DNA of 64,000 nucleotides, taken from positions 304,357 to 368,356 of the forward strand of contig NZ_DGUZ01000009.1 of assembly GCF_002394865.1 (NCBI RefSeq), in the 5' to 3' direction. Below are positions 52,835 through 61,590 of this stretch, in pieces. A program made the translations under genes and the position numbers. Position 1 is the stretch's first letter, and the number at the start of each line of letters is the position of its first letter. The stretch is from Fibrobacter sp. UBA4297 (GTDB taxonomy: Bacteria; Fibrobacterota; Fibrobacteria; Fibrobacterales; Fibrobacteraceae). Below the pieces are notes generated by a model that was given only the letters and a program-made list of their open reading frames with translations, did not search any database and was not told where the DNA came from.

Positions 52835-54736
52835 ATGGGTAAGATTATTGGTATTGACTTGGGTACGACAAACAGCTGCGTTGCCGTGATGGAAGGTGGC
52901 AAGCCGGTCGTCATCGCCAATGCAGAAGGTTTCCGCACTACGCCGTCTATTGTCGCATTTGGCAAGAACGGTGAACGTCTCGTGGGTCACGTTGCAAAGC
53001 GCCAGGCAATCACGAACCCGGAAAAGACGATTTATTCTATCAAGCGTTTCATGGGCCGTACGGCTGGCGAATGCTCCGCTGCCGAAAAGAACATGCCGTA
53101 CAAGCTCGTCGGCACGGGTTCTGATCCGGTCCGCGTGCAGATCGACGACAAGCAGTTTGCTCCTCCTGAAATTTCTGCCGCAGTCCTCCAGACCATGAAG
53201 AAGATTGCCGAAGATTACCTCGGCCAGCCGGTGACGCAGGCTGTGATTACGGTCCCGGCTTACTTTAACGACTCTCAGCGTCAGGCAACAAAGGACGCCG
53301 GTAAGATTGCTGGCCTTGAAGTTCTCCGTATCGTGAACGAACCGACGGCTGCTGCTCTTGCTTACGGTCTTGACTCCAAGAAGAGCGAAAAGGTTGCTGT
53401 GTATGACCTCGGTGGTGGTACGTTCGATATCTCCATCCTTGAAATCGACGATGGTATGTTCAGCGTGAAGGCCACCAACGGCGATACGATGCTCGGCGGT
53501 GACAACTTCGACGAAGTCATCATTGACTGGATTAACGACGAATTCAAGAAGGACAATCCGGGCATCGACCTGAAGAAGGACAAGATGGCCCTGCAGCGTT
53601 TGAAGGATGCTGCTGAAAAGGCTAAGATTGACCTTTCTGCTACGACTTCTACGAACATCAACCTTCCGTTCATCACTGCTGACGCTTCTGGTCCGAAACA
53701 CCTCGACCTTACCCTCAGCCGTGCAAAGTTCGACCAGCTCACCGCTCACCTCGTGGAACGTTCTATGGAACCGTGCCGCAAGGCTATCAAGGACTCCGGT
53801 CTTTCTTTGAGCGAAATTGACGAAGTGATTCTCGTCGGTGGTTCTACCCGTATCCCGGCCGTTCAGGAAGCCGTGAAGAAGTTCTTCGGCAAGGAACCGA
53901 ACAAGACTGTGAACCCGGACGAAGTGGTGGCTATCGGTGCTGCCGTTCAGGGCGCTGTGCTTTCTGGCGACTCCGCTGTGAAGGACGTGCTCCTCCTCGA
54001 CGTGACCCCGCTTTCTTTGGGTATCGAAACTCTCGGTGGCGTGATGACCAAGCTCATCGATCGTAACACCACGATTCCGACCAAGAAGAGCCAGGTGTTC
54101 TCCACTGCCGAAGACAACCAGCCGGCTGTGACGATTCACGTGCTCCAGGGCGAACGCGAATTTGCTCGCGACAACCGTACGCTCGGCAAGTTCGACTTGA
54201 CCGACCTCCCGAAGAAGCCGCGTGGCGTGCCGCAGATCGAAGTGACCTTCGATATCGACGCAAACGGCATTGTGCATGTGTCTGCAAAGGACAAGGAAAC
54301 TGGTAAGGAACAGTCCATCAAGATTACTTCTTCTAGCGGTTTGTCTGAAGACGAAATCAACAAGATGGTCAAGGATGCCGAAGCTAACGCTGCCAAGGAC
54401 AAGGAACAGCGCGAACTTGTGGACATCAAGAACCAGGCCGAACAGATGGCATACCAGGCTGAAGGTCAGCTCAAGGAATTTGGCGACAAGCTCCCGGCCG
54501 ACACCAAGAGCCAGCTCCAGGCTGCCATTGACGACATTAAGGCCAAGAAGGATAACGGCACTAAGGAAGAAATCAAGGCCGCTATGGACAAGCTCCAGGG
54601 CATGATCAGCTCCATGGCTCAGGCCGCCGGTGCAAACCAGGCTCAGCCGGGTCCGCAGCCGGGTGCTTCTGAACAGCCGAAGAACGACAAGAAGGGCGAT
54701 GGTCCGGAAGTCGTCGACGCTGAAGTGGTTGACTAA
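52835..54736 (+). CDS. dnaK: Chaperone DnaK (Hsp70)
   Basis: 633 residues. ATPase domain with GIDLGTTNSC, YDLGGGTFD and ILVGGSTRIPAV; substrate domain with DVTPLSLGIE and EVTFDIDANGIVHVSAKD; Gln/Pro-rich tail ending DGPEVVDAEVVD. ATG 52835 (TAGGAG upstream) was chosen as the family start; a longer open frame to 52667 reads through the promoter. C-ending codon bias, as in pckG, indicates high expression. Confidence 0.97.
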   Translation: MGKIIGIDLGTTNSCVAVMEGGKPVVIANAEGFRTTPSIVAFGKNGERLVGHVAKRQAITNPEKTIYSIKRFMGRTAGECSAAEKNMPYKLVGTGSDPVRVQIDDKQFAPPEISAAVLQTMKKIAEDYLGQPVTQAVITVPAYFNDSQRQATKDAGKIAGLEVLRIVNEPTAAALAYGLDSKKSEKVAVYDLGGGTFDISILEIDDGMFSVKATNGDTMLGGDNFDEVIIDWINDEFKKDNPGIDLKKDKMALQRLKDAAEKAKIDLSATTSTNINLPFITADASGPKHLDLTLSRAKFDQLTAHLVERSMEPCRKAIKDSGLSLSEIDEVILVGGSTRIPAVQEAVKKFFGKEPNKTVNPDEVVAIGAAVQGAVLSGDSAVKDVLLLDVTPLSLGIETLGGVMTKLIDRNTTIPTKKSQVFSTAEDNQPAVTIHVLQGEREFARDNRTLGKFDLTDLPKKPRGVPQIEVTFDIDANGIVHVSAKDKETGKEQSIKITSSSGLSEDEINKMVKDAEANAAKDKEQRELVDIKNQAEQMAYQAEGQLKEFGDKLPADTKSQLQAAIDDIKAKKDNGTKEEIKAAMDKLQGMISSMAQAAGANQAQPGPQPGASEQPKNDKKGDGPEVVDAEVVD

Positions 54737-54738
54737 TT

Positions 54739-54810
54739 AGTAGGAAGTAGACGGTAGGAAGTAGGAAGTGTCATCCTGAGCGGAGCCCGTAGGGCGAAGT
54801 CGAAGGATCC
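54739..54810. repeat. Short degenerate direct repeats and dispersed GTCATCC element after dnaK
   Basis: An array of GTAGGAAGTAGAC-like units (54739-54769) starts at the dnaK stop and is followed by GTCATCCTGAGCGGAGCCCG to GTCGAAGGATCC (54770-54810). AGTAGGAAGTAGAC (54739-54752) has a perfect inverted copy, GTCTACTTCCTACT, at 54960-54973 before dnaJ. Confidence 0.8.
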
Positions 54811-54829
54811 AGGCCAGCCGTCTAAATAG

Positions 54830-54866
54830 AAAGGATTCGCTCTCTTTTAGGGAGCAATCCTTTTTG
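54830..54866 (+). terminator. Terminator of dnaK
   Basis: AAAGGATT and GCTCTC pair with GGGAGC and AATCCTTT, then TTTTTGTG. dnaJ therefore needs read-through or its own promoter. Confidence 0.8.
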
Positions 54867-54981
54867 TGTAAATAAGAGTATGTTTTGTGAACGATTTTAG
54901 TATGAAATAGGACGTTAGCGGTTGTTAAAAGACAGCAAAAGAACTTTTTCCTGTCTACTGTCTACTTCCTACTGTCTACTA

Positions 54982-54994
54982 ATGCCGAAGGCAT
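54982..54994 (+). promoter_or_regulatory. Hairpin over the dnaJ ribosome-binding site
   Basis: ATGCC-GAA-GGCAT, a perfect 5-bp stem whose loop and 3' arm contain the GAAGG ribosome-binding site, 3 nt before ATG 54998. It could act as a simple temperature-sensitive switch (inference). Confidence 0.4.
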
Positions 54995-54997
54995 ATT

Positions 54998-56140
54998 ATG
55001 GCTGAAAAACGAGATTATTACGAAGTTTTGGGCGTCGGCAAGGACGCAAGTGCTGATGAAATCAAGCACGCTTATAAGAAGCTTGCTATCAAGTACCATC
55101 CGGACAAGAACCCGGGCGACAAGGAAGCTGAAGAAAAGTTCAAGGAAGCTGCCGAAGCTTACGACGTGCTCTCTAATCCTGAAAAGCGCAAGAACTACGA
55201 CCAGTTCGGCTTTAACGCTCCTGGTGGCGGTTTTGGCGGTGGTGGATTCGGTGGTGCCGGATTCGACATCAACGATATCTTCAGCCAGTTTGGCGATATC
55301 TTTGGTGGTGGCTTTGGTTTCGGTGGCGGTGGCCGCAGAAGTTCTCGCAAGGCTGGTCCTCCGCGTGGTAATGACTTGCAGATCAAGGTGGCACTCAGCT
55401 ACAAGGAAATTTTCGAAGGCTGCACCAAGAAGGTTCGCTTAAAACGCTATACGCCGTGTACGGAATGTAACGGCAAGGGCGGTACGAACGTCAAAACTTG
55501 CGATACCTGCCATGGCACGGGTCGTGTACGTCGTGTGTCCGGCGGATTTTTCCAGATGGTTTCCGAAAGCGTCTGCCCCACTTGCAGTGGCATGGGCGAA
55601 GTAATCGCTAATCCGTGCTCACATTGCCACGGCGAGGGTCGCGTACAGGAAACCGAAGAGATTTCCATCAAGATTCCGGCGGGCGTGAGCGAAGGTCAGT
55701 ACCTGAACCTCCGTGGCGAAGGCAACTGCGGTCCGCGCGGTGGCGCTTGCGGCGACTTGCTCGTCGTGATTGCCGAAAAACCGGACGATTTCTTCAGCCG
55801 TGAAGGCGACGACTTGCATTGCGAAGTCAAGGTTCCAGTCCACAAGCTGGTTCTTGGCGGTACGCAGCGCATCCCGACCATCGGCGGTGATGAAATCCAG
55901 ATCAAGATTGCCGCTGGCACTCAGGCTGGCAGCGTTCTCCGTCTGCGCGATCAGGGCTTGTGGCCTCTCAAGAAACAGGGCGACCGTGGAAGTCTCTACG
56001 TGCAAATAGGTGTGGACATTCCGAAGGACATTTCCCACGAAGAGAAGGAGCTTTACCAGAAGCTCGCTGAACTCCGCAAGGACAAGGAAACCGCGCAGGA
56101 AGAGTCTTTCCTCGAGAAGATGAAGAATCTGTTCAAGTAA
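54998..56140 (+). CDS. dnaJ: Chaperone DnaJ (Hsp40)
   Basis: 380 residues. J-domain with YHPDKNPGDKEAEEKF, Gly/Phe-rich region (GGGFGGGGFGG), and four zinc CxxCxGxG motifs (CTECNGKG, CDTCHGTG, CPTCSGMG, CSHCHGEG), then the C-terminal substrate domain. Stimulates the DnaK ATPase and presents clients. In the same direction as dnaK with a 261-nt gap. Confidence 0.97.
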   Translation: MAEKRDYYEVLGVGKDASADEIKHAYKKLAIKYHPDKNPGDKEAEEKFKEAAEAYDVLSNPEKRKNYDQFGFNAPGGGFGGGGFGGAGFDINDIFSQFGDIFGGGFGFGGGGRRSSRKAGPPRGNDLQIKVALSYKEIFEGCTKKVRLKRYTPCTECNGKGGTNVKTCDTCHGTGRVRRVSGGFFQMVSESVCPTCSGMGEVIANPCSHCHGEGRVQETEEISIKIPAGVSEGQYLNLRGEGNCGPRGGACGDLLVVIAEKPDDFFSREGDDLHCEVKVPVHKLVLGGTQRIPTIGGDEIQIKIAAGTQAGSVLRLRDQGLWPLKKQGDRGSLYVQIGVDIPKDISHEEKELYQKLAELRKDKETAQEESFLEKMKNLFK

Positions 56141-56250
56141 GACGAAAGAACGGCCCTACGGGCCTACAGACGAAAGACGAGAGAAACGCGGCACTTCGTG
56201 CCTTTGAGGTATGAGGTTGTTCGCAGCTCTTGCACTCATTGAAAAATTCT

Positions 56251-56278
56251 CCCGAGCAGTGCTGCCCGGGATTTTTTG
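56251..56278 (+). terminator. Terminator of dnaJ
   Basis: TCCCGAGCAG/CTGCCCGGGA with one A-C mismatch, then TTTTTTG. Confidence 0.85.
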
Positions 56279-56375
56279 TATATTACCTATGGGTATATGG
56301 GCCACTAAAAAAGTGACATTTTTCCAATCTTTAGGTGTTTAATAAATAAAAGAACGCTATAGCCCTGGAGACCTG

Positions 56376-56966
56376 ATGAAAAAAATTGTCATTTTGAATG
56401 CAAGCCCTCGCCCGAATAGCAATATCAGCCAAATGCTTGGAATTGTTCGCAATGAACTGTTGGCTTGTGGAGACAGAGTTCTTTACGTTGATGTTTGCAA
56501 ATTGCAATTTCGACCCTGCGTAGGTTGTATGAAATGCCGTAGCACACATGACTGTGTTATGCCTAATGACGATGCCAAGCAAGTGCTACGACTCGTACAA
56601 GATTGCGATGCGCTAATTGTAGGTTCTCCGTGCTATTGGGGTAATATGACGGGGCAACTCAAAATGCTTTTCGACCGTTGGGTTTACGGTATGATGGACC
56701 ACAGCGAAAGCGGTTACCCTATTCCGCTTCTCAAGGGCAAAAAGGCTGTCATCATCACGACTTGCTCTACCCCGTGGCCGTTTAACATCTTGTTCAAGCA
56801 ATCTGCTGGGACTGTCCGAGCTCTCAAGGAAGTTCTTTGCTGGAGCGGATTCAAGATTGCTGGCGTTCTGCAAAAAGCCGGCACACTCAAGAACAAAGAA
56901 CTCACCTCACGCGAAATCGCCAAATGCCGTAGCTTCGCCAACAAGCTTCATCATAAGGAATCGTAA
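56376..56966 (+). CDS. Flavodoxin-fold NAD(P)H-dependent oxidoreductase with Cys motif
   Basis: 196 residues. FMN phosphate loop ILNASPRPNSNISQM, then the CVGCMKCRSTHDC motif (about 51-63) of the iron-sulfur-flavoprotein/NADPH-dependent FMN reductase branch, flavin loop GSPCYWGNMTGQLK. Probable small-molecule reductase; the Cys set may carry a cluster or a disulfide. Convergent with the following GH30 gene. Confidence 0.8.
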   Translation: MKKIVILNASPRPNSNISQMLGIVRNELLACGDRVLYVDVCKLQFRPCVGCMKCRSTHDCVMPNDDAKQVLRLVQDCDALIVGSPCYWGNMTGQLKMLFDRWVYGMMDHSESGYPIPLLKGKKAVIITTCSTPWPFNILFKQSAGTVRALKEVLCWSGFKIAGVLQKAGTLKNKELTSREIAKCRSFANKLHHKES

Positions 56967-56983
56967 AGTTTAATGCAAAAAAC

Positions 56984-57010
56984 AAATCCCCGCATTCGCG
57001 AGGATTTTTA
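56984..57010. terminator. Bidirectional terminator between flavodoxin and GH30 genes
   Basis: AAATCCCCGC/GCGAGGATTT (56984-56993 with 56998-57007) with one mismatch, T-run on the plus strand and A-run before it. Confidence 0.75.
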
Positions 57011-57012
57011 AG

Positions 57013-59085
57013 TTAATTGAATTTTTTCTGATAAACGGTCTTCCCAGCGCTCTTGATTCGCACAATTAACGGCGTTTTCGCCAAGTGCGCGATAGGCACC
57101 ACTGCAGAACCGTCAACGGAACGACGCATCAAAAGCACGCCCTGCAAGTCGTGAATCGTGAGCTGAAGCGGCGCATTCCCAGACTGCGAGGACTTCCCGG
57201 ACTGCGCGACATTCCACGCTGCATTCCCAGCGTTCACTAGCAGGTCTCCCCCACTTCTAGTGACCGAAATTTTCCCAGCACCTTGCACGACTCTCGGTGA
57301 AATACTCACTTTGCCAGAATCCGGTTTCTCCGGCTCCACCGGTTCAATGTAGGGGTGTTCTGGGTCGTCAACAATGACCTTGATGTCAACTGTACTTTCG
57401 CAGCCATACGGATTCACGTACGTTCCCGTGTAAATACCGCTACTTTGCCATTGCATATTCTTGAAACGCACTTCACGGCCCAAGTAATAGAAGTCATTCG
57501 GACCTTTCCAAGTCCAGCGGCCGCCATCGTACGGATGCGGGCCAATCACAAGCGAATCGCCGGGATTCACCTTGACTTCCGTCGTTTCGTTCCAGCCGCC
57601 ATCGTGAATCTTTGCATACGGAATAATTGAGCTAGCTTCGCATACACCACCGGTTGCATTTTCAATGACCATAGTAACAATGGATTGCGCACCTGCAGTG
57701 ACCGTAATTGCATTGTTCGTAACGTCAATATCAGAATCTGCTTTGAGCGCAACTGGGAGCGTAAAGCGGTGGACCTTAGCCTTCTTGCCAATCGTTGCGA
57801 ACTTGCTCAAGTCAAACGTGTATTTTGCATCGCTAGAGCCCGTATTCAGCACCACTAGCACAAGCGAGCTATCTTCGCGAATGGCGGCAAGCGTGTTGCT
57901 ATTGTCGCTATCGATAAAGCGAGAACCCGGACGAATGGCGCGGCTAAACGCGGCATGCATGTAGAATCGAGGGGCGTACGAGAATGTCTGCTTTTTATGG
58001 TCAACAGCAATGGTGCGCCAGTTCTCGGCAGGGTCTGAAAGTTGCCAATCGACCCAAGCGCTCGCATGCATATCGCGAAGGTCATGCAAAATCACATCCG
58101 CCATCCAAAGCGTAATATCGAGATTTCCACTGCGGTGGAGCGGTCCCGATTCGGATTGCCAAACGCGCTTGTCGGCGGCAAACGCTGCATTATAAAGCTT
58201 GGCTCGGGAATCGTAACCAGAATAGCTATGCGTATTCACCTGGAACATGTAAGAACGTGCTTCGGCACTATAGCTATTGAAACGAGCCAAAGCATCGCCA
58301 ATGTTCGATTCGTCGGCTGCACTTACAGAAGTTTCAGGGAATAGCCCCTTCGCTTTGAGCGCCTTGCCGAGTTCCACAATCATTTCGGATTGCTTGTTCT
58401 TGAAACCGCAACCTTCCTGGTCACCGTTAGCCTTCCACCAGCCTGCACTTGGCTCGTTGAACGGCTCAATCGTGCGGAATGTGATGCCCCATTCTTCCTT
58501 GAAGTGCTTAGCGACTTCGGAGAGGTAATCTGCGAAATCGTCAAAATAATCAGATTTGAGGTTGTCGGCGCCATTGACTCCTCCCGAAACACAACCGCTG
58601 TTTGTCATCCACCACGGCGGGGAATTGGAAAAAGCTTCGAAAATCGGATCTTTCGCCATTTTGGCAAGAGCAAAAGCAATATTTCTCTGGCTCTGGTCGG
58701 CCGTCCAGTCGTAATCGCCTTTTTCCGTTGGCTTGTAGCCGGGAATTGCGGCTCCCCCATCGCCCTTGGTCAAATGGTTATGACCGGGCTGGTCGCCACC
58801 GCCAATGTTGTAGCGAAAAATATTATAGCCAAGGCCCGTATCCGGGTCGGCAACTGCGCCCAAAAGCTTTTTATAATTCGCTTCGCTCCATTTTCCAGTG
58901 AGTTCAGCCCACCAGCAAAGGCTTGTTCCCCAGCCTTCAAAAAGCTGATACTTTTTACCCGGGTCCACAACGACTTTCGTCTGCGCCTGGGCCGCGCCGC
59001 AAGCAAGGCCTGCCGCGACCATCCAAATCAGTTTACTCTTCAACTTCTTAACCCCGTGTTTCTGCGCTTTTTGTGCGCGATTCAT
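57013..59085 (-). CDS. Secreted GH30 hydrolase (endo-beta-1,6-galactanase type)
   Basis: 690 residues. Signal peptide ending GAAQAQ (about 35). GH30 barrel: FEGWGTSLCWW, NSPPWWMTNSG, acid/base Glu in PFNEPSAGWW (about 211) and nucleophile in WQSESGPLHR (about 312), side domain to about 470. The WWMTNSGC segment and order fit the beta-1,6-galactanase subfamily, which acts on arabinogalactan side chains. Then an Ig-like CBM-type region (about 480-590) and a C-terminal sorting tail (LTIHDLQGVLLMRR, PLIVRIKSAGKTVYQKKF). ATG 59085 preferred over GTG 59088. Confidence 0.85.
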   Translation of the reverse strand: MNRAQKAQKHGVKKLKSKLIWMVAAGLACGAAQAQTKVVVDPGKKYQLFEGWGTSLCWWAELTGKWSEANYKKLLGAVADPDTGLGYNIFRYNIGGGDQPGHNHLTKGDGGAAIPGYKPTEKGDYDWTADQSQRNIAFALAKMAKDPIFEAFSNSPPWWMTNSGCVSGGVNGADNLKSDYFDDFADYLSEVAKHFKEEWGITFRTIEPFNEPSAGWWKANGDQEGCGFKNKQSEMIVELGKALKAKGLFPETSVSAADESNIGDALARFNSYSAEARSYMFQVNTHSYSGYDSRAKLYNAAFAADKRVWQSESGPLHRSGNLDITLWMADVILHDLRDMHASAWVDWQLSDPAENWRTIAVDHKKQTFSYAPRFYMHAAFSRAIRPGSRFIDSDNSNTLAAIREDSSLVLVVLNTGSSDAKYTFDLSKFATIGKKAKVHRFTLPVALKADSDIDVTNNAITVTAGAQSIVTMVIENATGGVCEASSIIPYAKIHDGGWNETTEVKVNPGDSLVIGPHPYDGGRWTWKGPNDFYYLGREVRFKNMQWQSSGIYTGTYVNPYGCESTVDIKVIVDDPEHPYIEPVEPEKPDSGKVSISPRVVQGAGKISVTRSGGDLLVNAGNAAWNVAQSGKSSQSGNAPLQLTIHDLQGVLLMRRSVDGSAVVPIAHLAKTPLIVRIKSAGKTVYQKKFN

Positions 59086-59174
59086 CACTCTTTAAAAATC
59101 CATTATTTTACGGAAAAGCGGACGTTTTGTCACAAAAAATTATTGACGAATTGTCATTTTCCTGCACACTCGAT

Positions 59175-59208
59175 AAAAAAAATCCCGCTTCACAAAGTGA
59201 AGCGGGAT
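59175..59208 (-). terminator. Terminator of the tyrosine autokinase gene
   Basis: Perfect 12-bp stem ATCCCGCTTCAC/GTGAAGCGGGAT (59182-59208) with an AAA loop, followed on the minus strand by eight T. Confidence 0.92.
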
Positions 59209-59248
59209 CTTGTACTTCACGAGCATTGCTCGTTACTAAGATATATTG

Positions 59249-61402
59249 CTAATTTTTATGCTTTTTAGATTTGCTACCGTAGTAACCGTAACCGTAACCG
59301 TAACCGTAACCGTGTCTGTGTTCGCAATGGTTCAACACAAAAGCCTTGGGTTTATCACAATAGCGTTCCAAAGTCTGTAAAGATTCCTTAATGGAATCCA
59401 TAGAATGGCGACCATAATGCAACACGACAAGCGCGAAATCAATCAACGGGCAAATCATGTATGCATCCGTCACAATATTCGTCGGCGGAGTATCTATAAT
59501 AATAGCATCGTACTGCGGACGAATTTCATCAATCAATTTCTTAAGCATGTCACCACGCAATAATTCAAACGCAGACATAGTAAACTTGCCAGATTCCAAC
59601 AAATCAAGATTCGGAAGGTTCGTACTTGTAATTTTAGCATTTTCAAAAGCAACCTTACCCATAAGAACATCGGCAAGGCCAACATTTGTAAAGCGGCACG
59701 TAGCCTTTCTCATATCCGCATCAATAAACAAGGTCTTCTTCCCGACCATGGCAAAAGTAGCAGCGAGGTTCGTCGAGATAAAGCTCTTACCGACACCAGG
59801 CATAATACCAGAAACCATAATCACCTGATGTTCCCTATTCATATTGAAAGAGAAATCAATCGCTGTAAGAATGGATCGAATCGATTCGCTAAGAGGATCG
59901 TCAGGATCTGTCTGGACATGAGTTTTCCTTGTCTTTCTAAATTTCAAGTTCAAGCCGGTATCAGGATTTTGAGGAACCTTTGCAAGCACGCTTGTATTCG
60001 TTTCACGTTCAATTTCCGTAACACTGCGAACACCATTATGCATCATGCGCAAGAGGAATACCAAGAGAACTCCAAGCATAAACGAAGCAGCCACAGAGCA
60101 GATAATGATGTTCATCTTCTTTGGCTTGCTCGGAACTCCGTTAATCTGCGCATAGTCAACAATACGGACATTACCCACTTCACCAGCACGCACAACACGC
60201 AACTGCTGAATGTTATTCAACATGGTCGTATAGATTTCGTTATTGACCGCCACATCTTCTTTGAGACGAGCCACTTCCTGTTGCGTCAAAGGCATCTTTT
60301 CAGCTGTCTTTTTCAACTTGGCAAGTTCTGCCCTCAAACGGTTCTGCTGACGCACAAGAGTCTGAACGCTAGGATGTTCAGCCTTGAACAAACGCATGGC
60401 AGCTTGTTTCTGCTGTTCCAAATCCAAAATTTGTCTTTGGATTTCACTTTCCTTGTTCAAGTGAGCGTGCGTTTCGCCTGTCATGTCCACAGACCCGATG
60501 CTGTAACGATAATCGGCCAAAATCTTTTCGACACTGTCAAGTTTAGCCTTCACACCAGGGAGCTGCTTTTCCAAGAATTCGAGAGTCTTAGCGGCTTCGG
60601 CACTACGCATTTCAACATTTTGGCGCAAGTAAGTCTTTGCCACCGTATTCAAAATAGAAGCAGCCCTATCAGGATAGCGATGATTGAAGCTTGCTTCGAT
60701 GATACCGCTCTTCTTACCCTTTTCGGCAACTTTAAGTCCAGCCTTCAATGCAGCGATGGAACCCAGCAAACCCGATTGAGAAAGAACAAATTCCTGCCCC
60801 GGCTGAGCAAGCATCTTTGAAACATGAATATCGAGAGTATCGCCAGCGTAGGGAGCCTTGTACAATTCACCGACTTTACCTTCCAAGATGACCTGTTCTT
60901 CAGGCGAAATGACTTCGTATGTATTTTCATCGACGGCTCTAGCCATCCACTTTTCTGCACGAGCAAGCGTAGGAATATAGAGGGAATCCAAGTCCATGCG
61001 CCCCTCTTTGTGCGTAAAGCGGTCAACGGCACCAACAGGCGTTGCATTGAAGCAAAGGCGTTCGGCTTCAACCACATAGCTCAACACCATGCGGCTCTTG
61101 ATAAGCTCGATTTCAGCATCGGCCGGGCTTGCCACATCAAGGATGGAGCCCATCTCACCCATAGCCTTCGTCGCGTTACCACCCTTCGCGTCGATTTGCA
61201 ACAAGATGTCGCTAGTGTACTGCGGACGTAGCCAGTTTGCAATCGAAAATCCGACAAGGCCGCCCACCAGAATGAACAGCAATAACGTGAATTTCTTTTC
61301 CCAAAGGATTTGCATTGCTTCAAGCAACGTAATTGTATTGTTGTCTGGAGGCAACTGAATTGTAGCTTGGCTAACAACTTTTTTTTCATCTTTTTCAGCC
61401 AT
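59249..61402 (-). CDS. Polysaccharide co-polymerase with tyrosine autokinase domain (Wzc/BY-kinase type)
   Basis: 717 residues in the inner membrane. Wzz domain: TM1 at about 35-58, a large periplasmic part with coiled coils (about 60-430), TM2 at about 438-460. BY-kinase: Walker A SGIMPGVGKSF, A-prime LFIDADMRK, Walker B IIIDTPP. The Tyr-rich tail is HGYGYGYGYGYYG, where such kinases phosphorylate themselves. Controls chain length and export of capsule or exopolysaccharide. The neighbouring dehydratase and OmpA genes suggest an envelope polysaccharide region. Confidence 0.92.
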   Translation of the reverse strand: MAEKDEKKVVSQATIQLPPDNNTITLLEAMQILWEKKFTLLLFILVGGLVGFSIANWLRPQYTSDILLQIDAKGGNATKAMGEMGSILDVASPADAEIELIKSRMVLSYVVEAERLCFNATPVGAVDRFTHKEGRMDLDSLYIPTLARAEKWMARAVDENTYEVISPEEQVILEGKVGELYKAPYAGDTLDIHVSKMLAQPGQEFVLSQSGLLGSIAALKAGLKVAEKGKKSGIIEASFNHRYPDRAASILNTVAKTYLRQNVEMRSAEAAKTLEFLEKQLPGVKAKLDSVEKILADYRYSIGSVDMTGETHAHLNKESEIQRQILDLEQQKQAAMRLFKAEHPSVQTLVRQQNRLRAELAKLKKTAEKMPLTQQEVARLKEDVAVNNEIYTTMLNNIQQLRVVRAGEVGNVRIVDYAQINGVPSKPKKMNIIICSVAASFMLGVLLVFLLRMMHNGVRSVTEIERETNTSVLAKVPQNPDTGLNLKFRKTRKTHVQTDPDDPLSESIRSILTAIDFSFNMNREHQVIMVSGIMPGVGKSFISTNLAATFAMVGKKTLFIDADMRKATCRFTNVGLADVLMGKVAFENAKITSTNLPNLDLLESGKFTMSAFELLRGDMLKKLIDEIRPQYDAIIIDTPPTNIVTDAYMICPLIDFALVVLHYGRHSMDSIKESLQTLERYCDKPKAFVLNHCEHRHGYGYGYGYGYYGSKSKKHKN
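59283..59312. repeat. Five tandem TAACCG hexamers encoding the Tyr-Gly tail
   Basis: Five exact copies of the 6-mer in the 3' end of the kinase gene; each encodes Tyr-Gly on the minus strand. Confidence 0.92.
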
Positions 61403-61533
61403 ACGTTATCCTAATTAAGTAAAGCAATTACGAATTGTTTGATTAATAAAAGATTTTGATCAAGTAGAAAATTAGTTTATTTTTCACTGACATTCAACTT
61501 ATTTTTATACAAAGAAGCCGTATTATACAATAA

Positions 61534-61560
61534 GCTATCCAACCATTTAGGTTGGATAGC
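61534..61560 (-). terminator. Hairpin after the OmpA/TSP3 gene
   Basis: Perfect 11-bp stem GCTATCCAACC/GGTTGGATAGC with a 5-nt loop. The minus-strand tail (TTATTGTATAAT) is only moderately T-rich. Confidence 0.65.
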
Positions 61561-61590
61561 ATTCACGTTGTCAAAACTATCGGTCACCCA

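Noticed and set aside
59283..59312. Tandem repeat considered as a CRISPR array
   Set aside because: Six-base units without spacers inside a coding sequence. No CRISPR repeats or cas genes occur in the window; the 50-nt repeats at 50364 are also not CRISPR, since they are directly adjacent.
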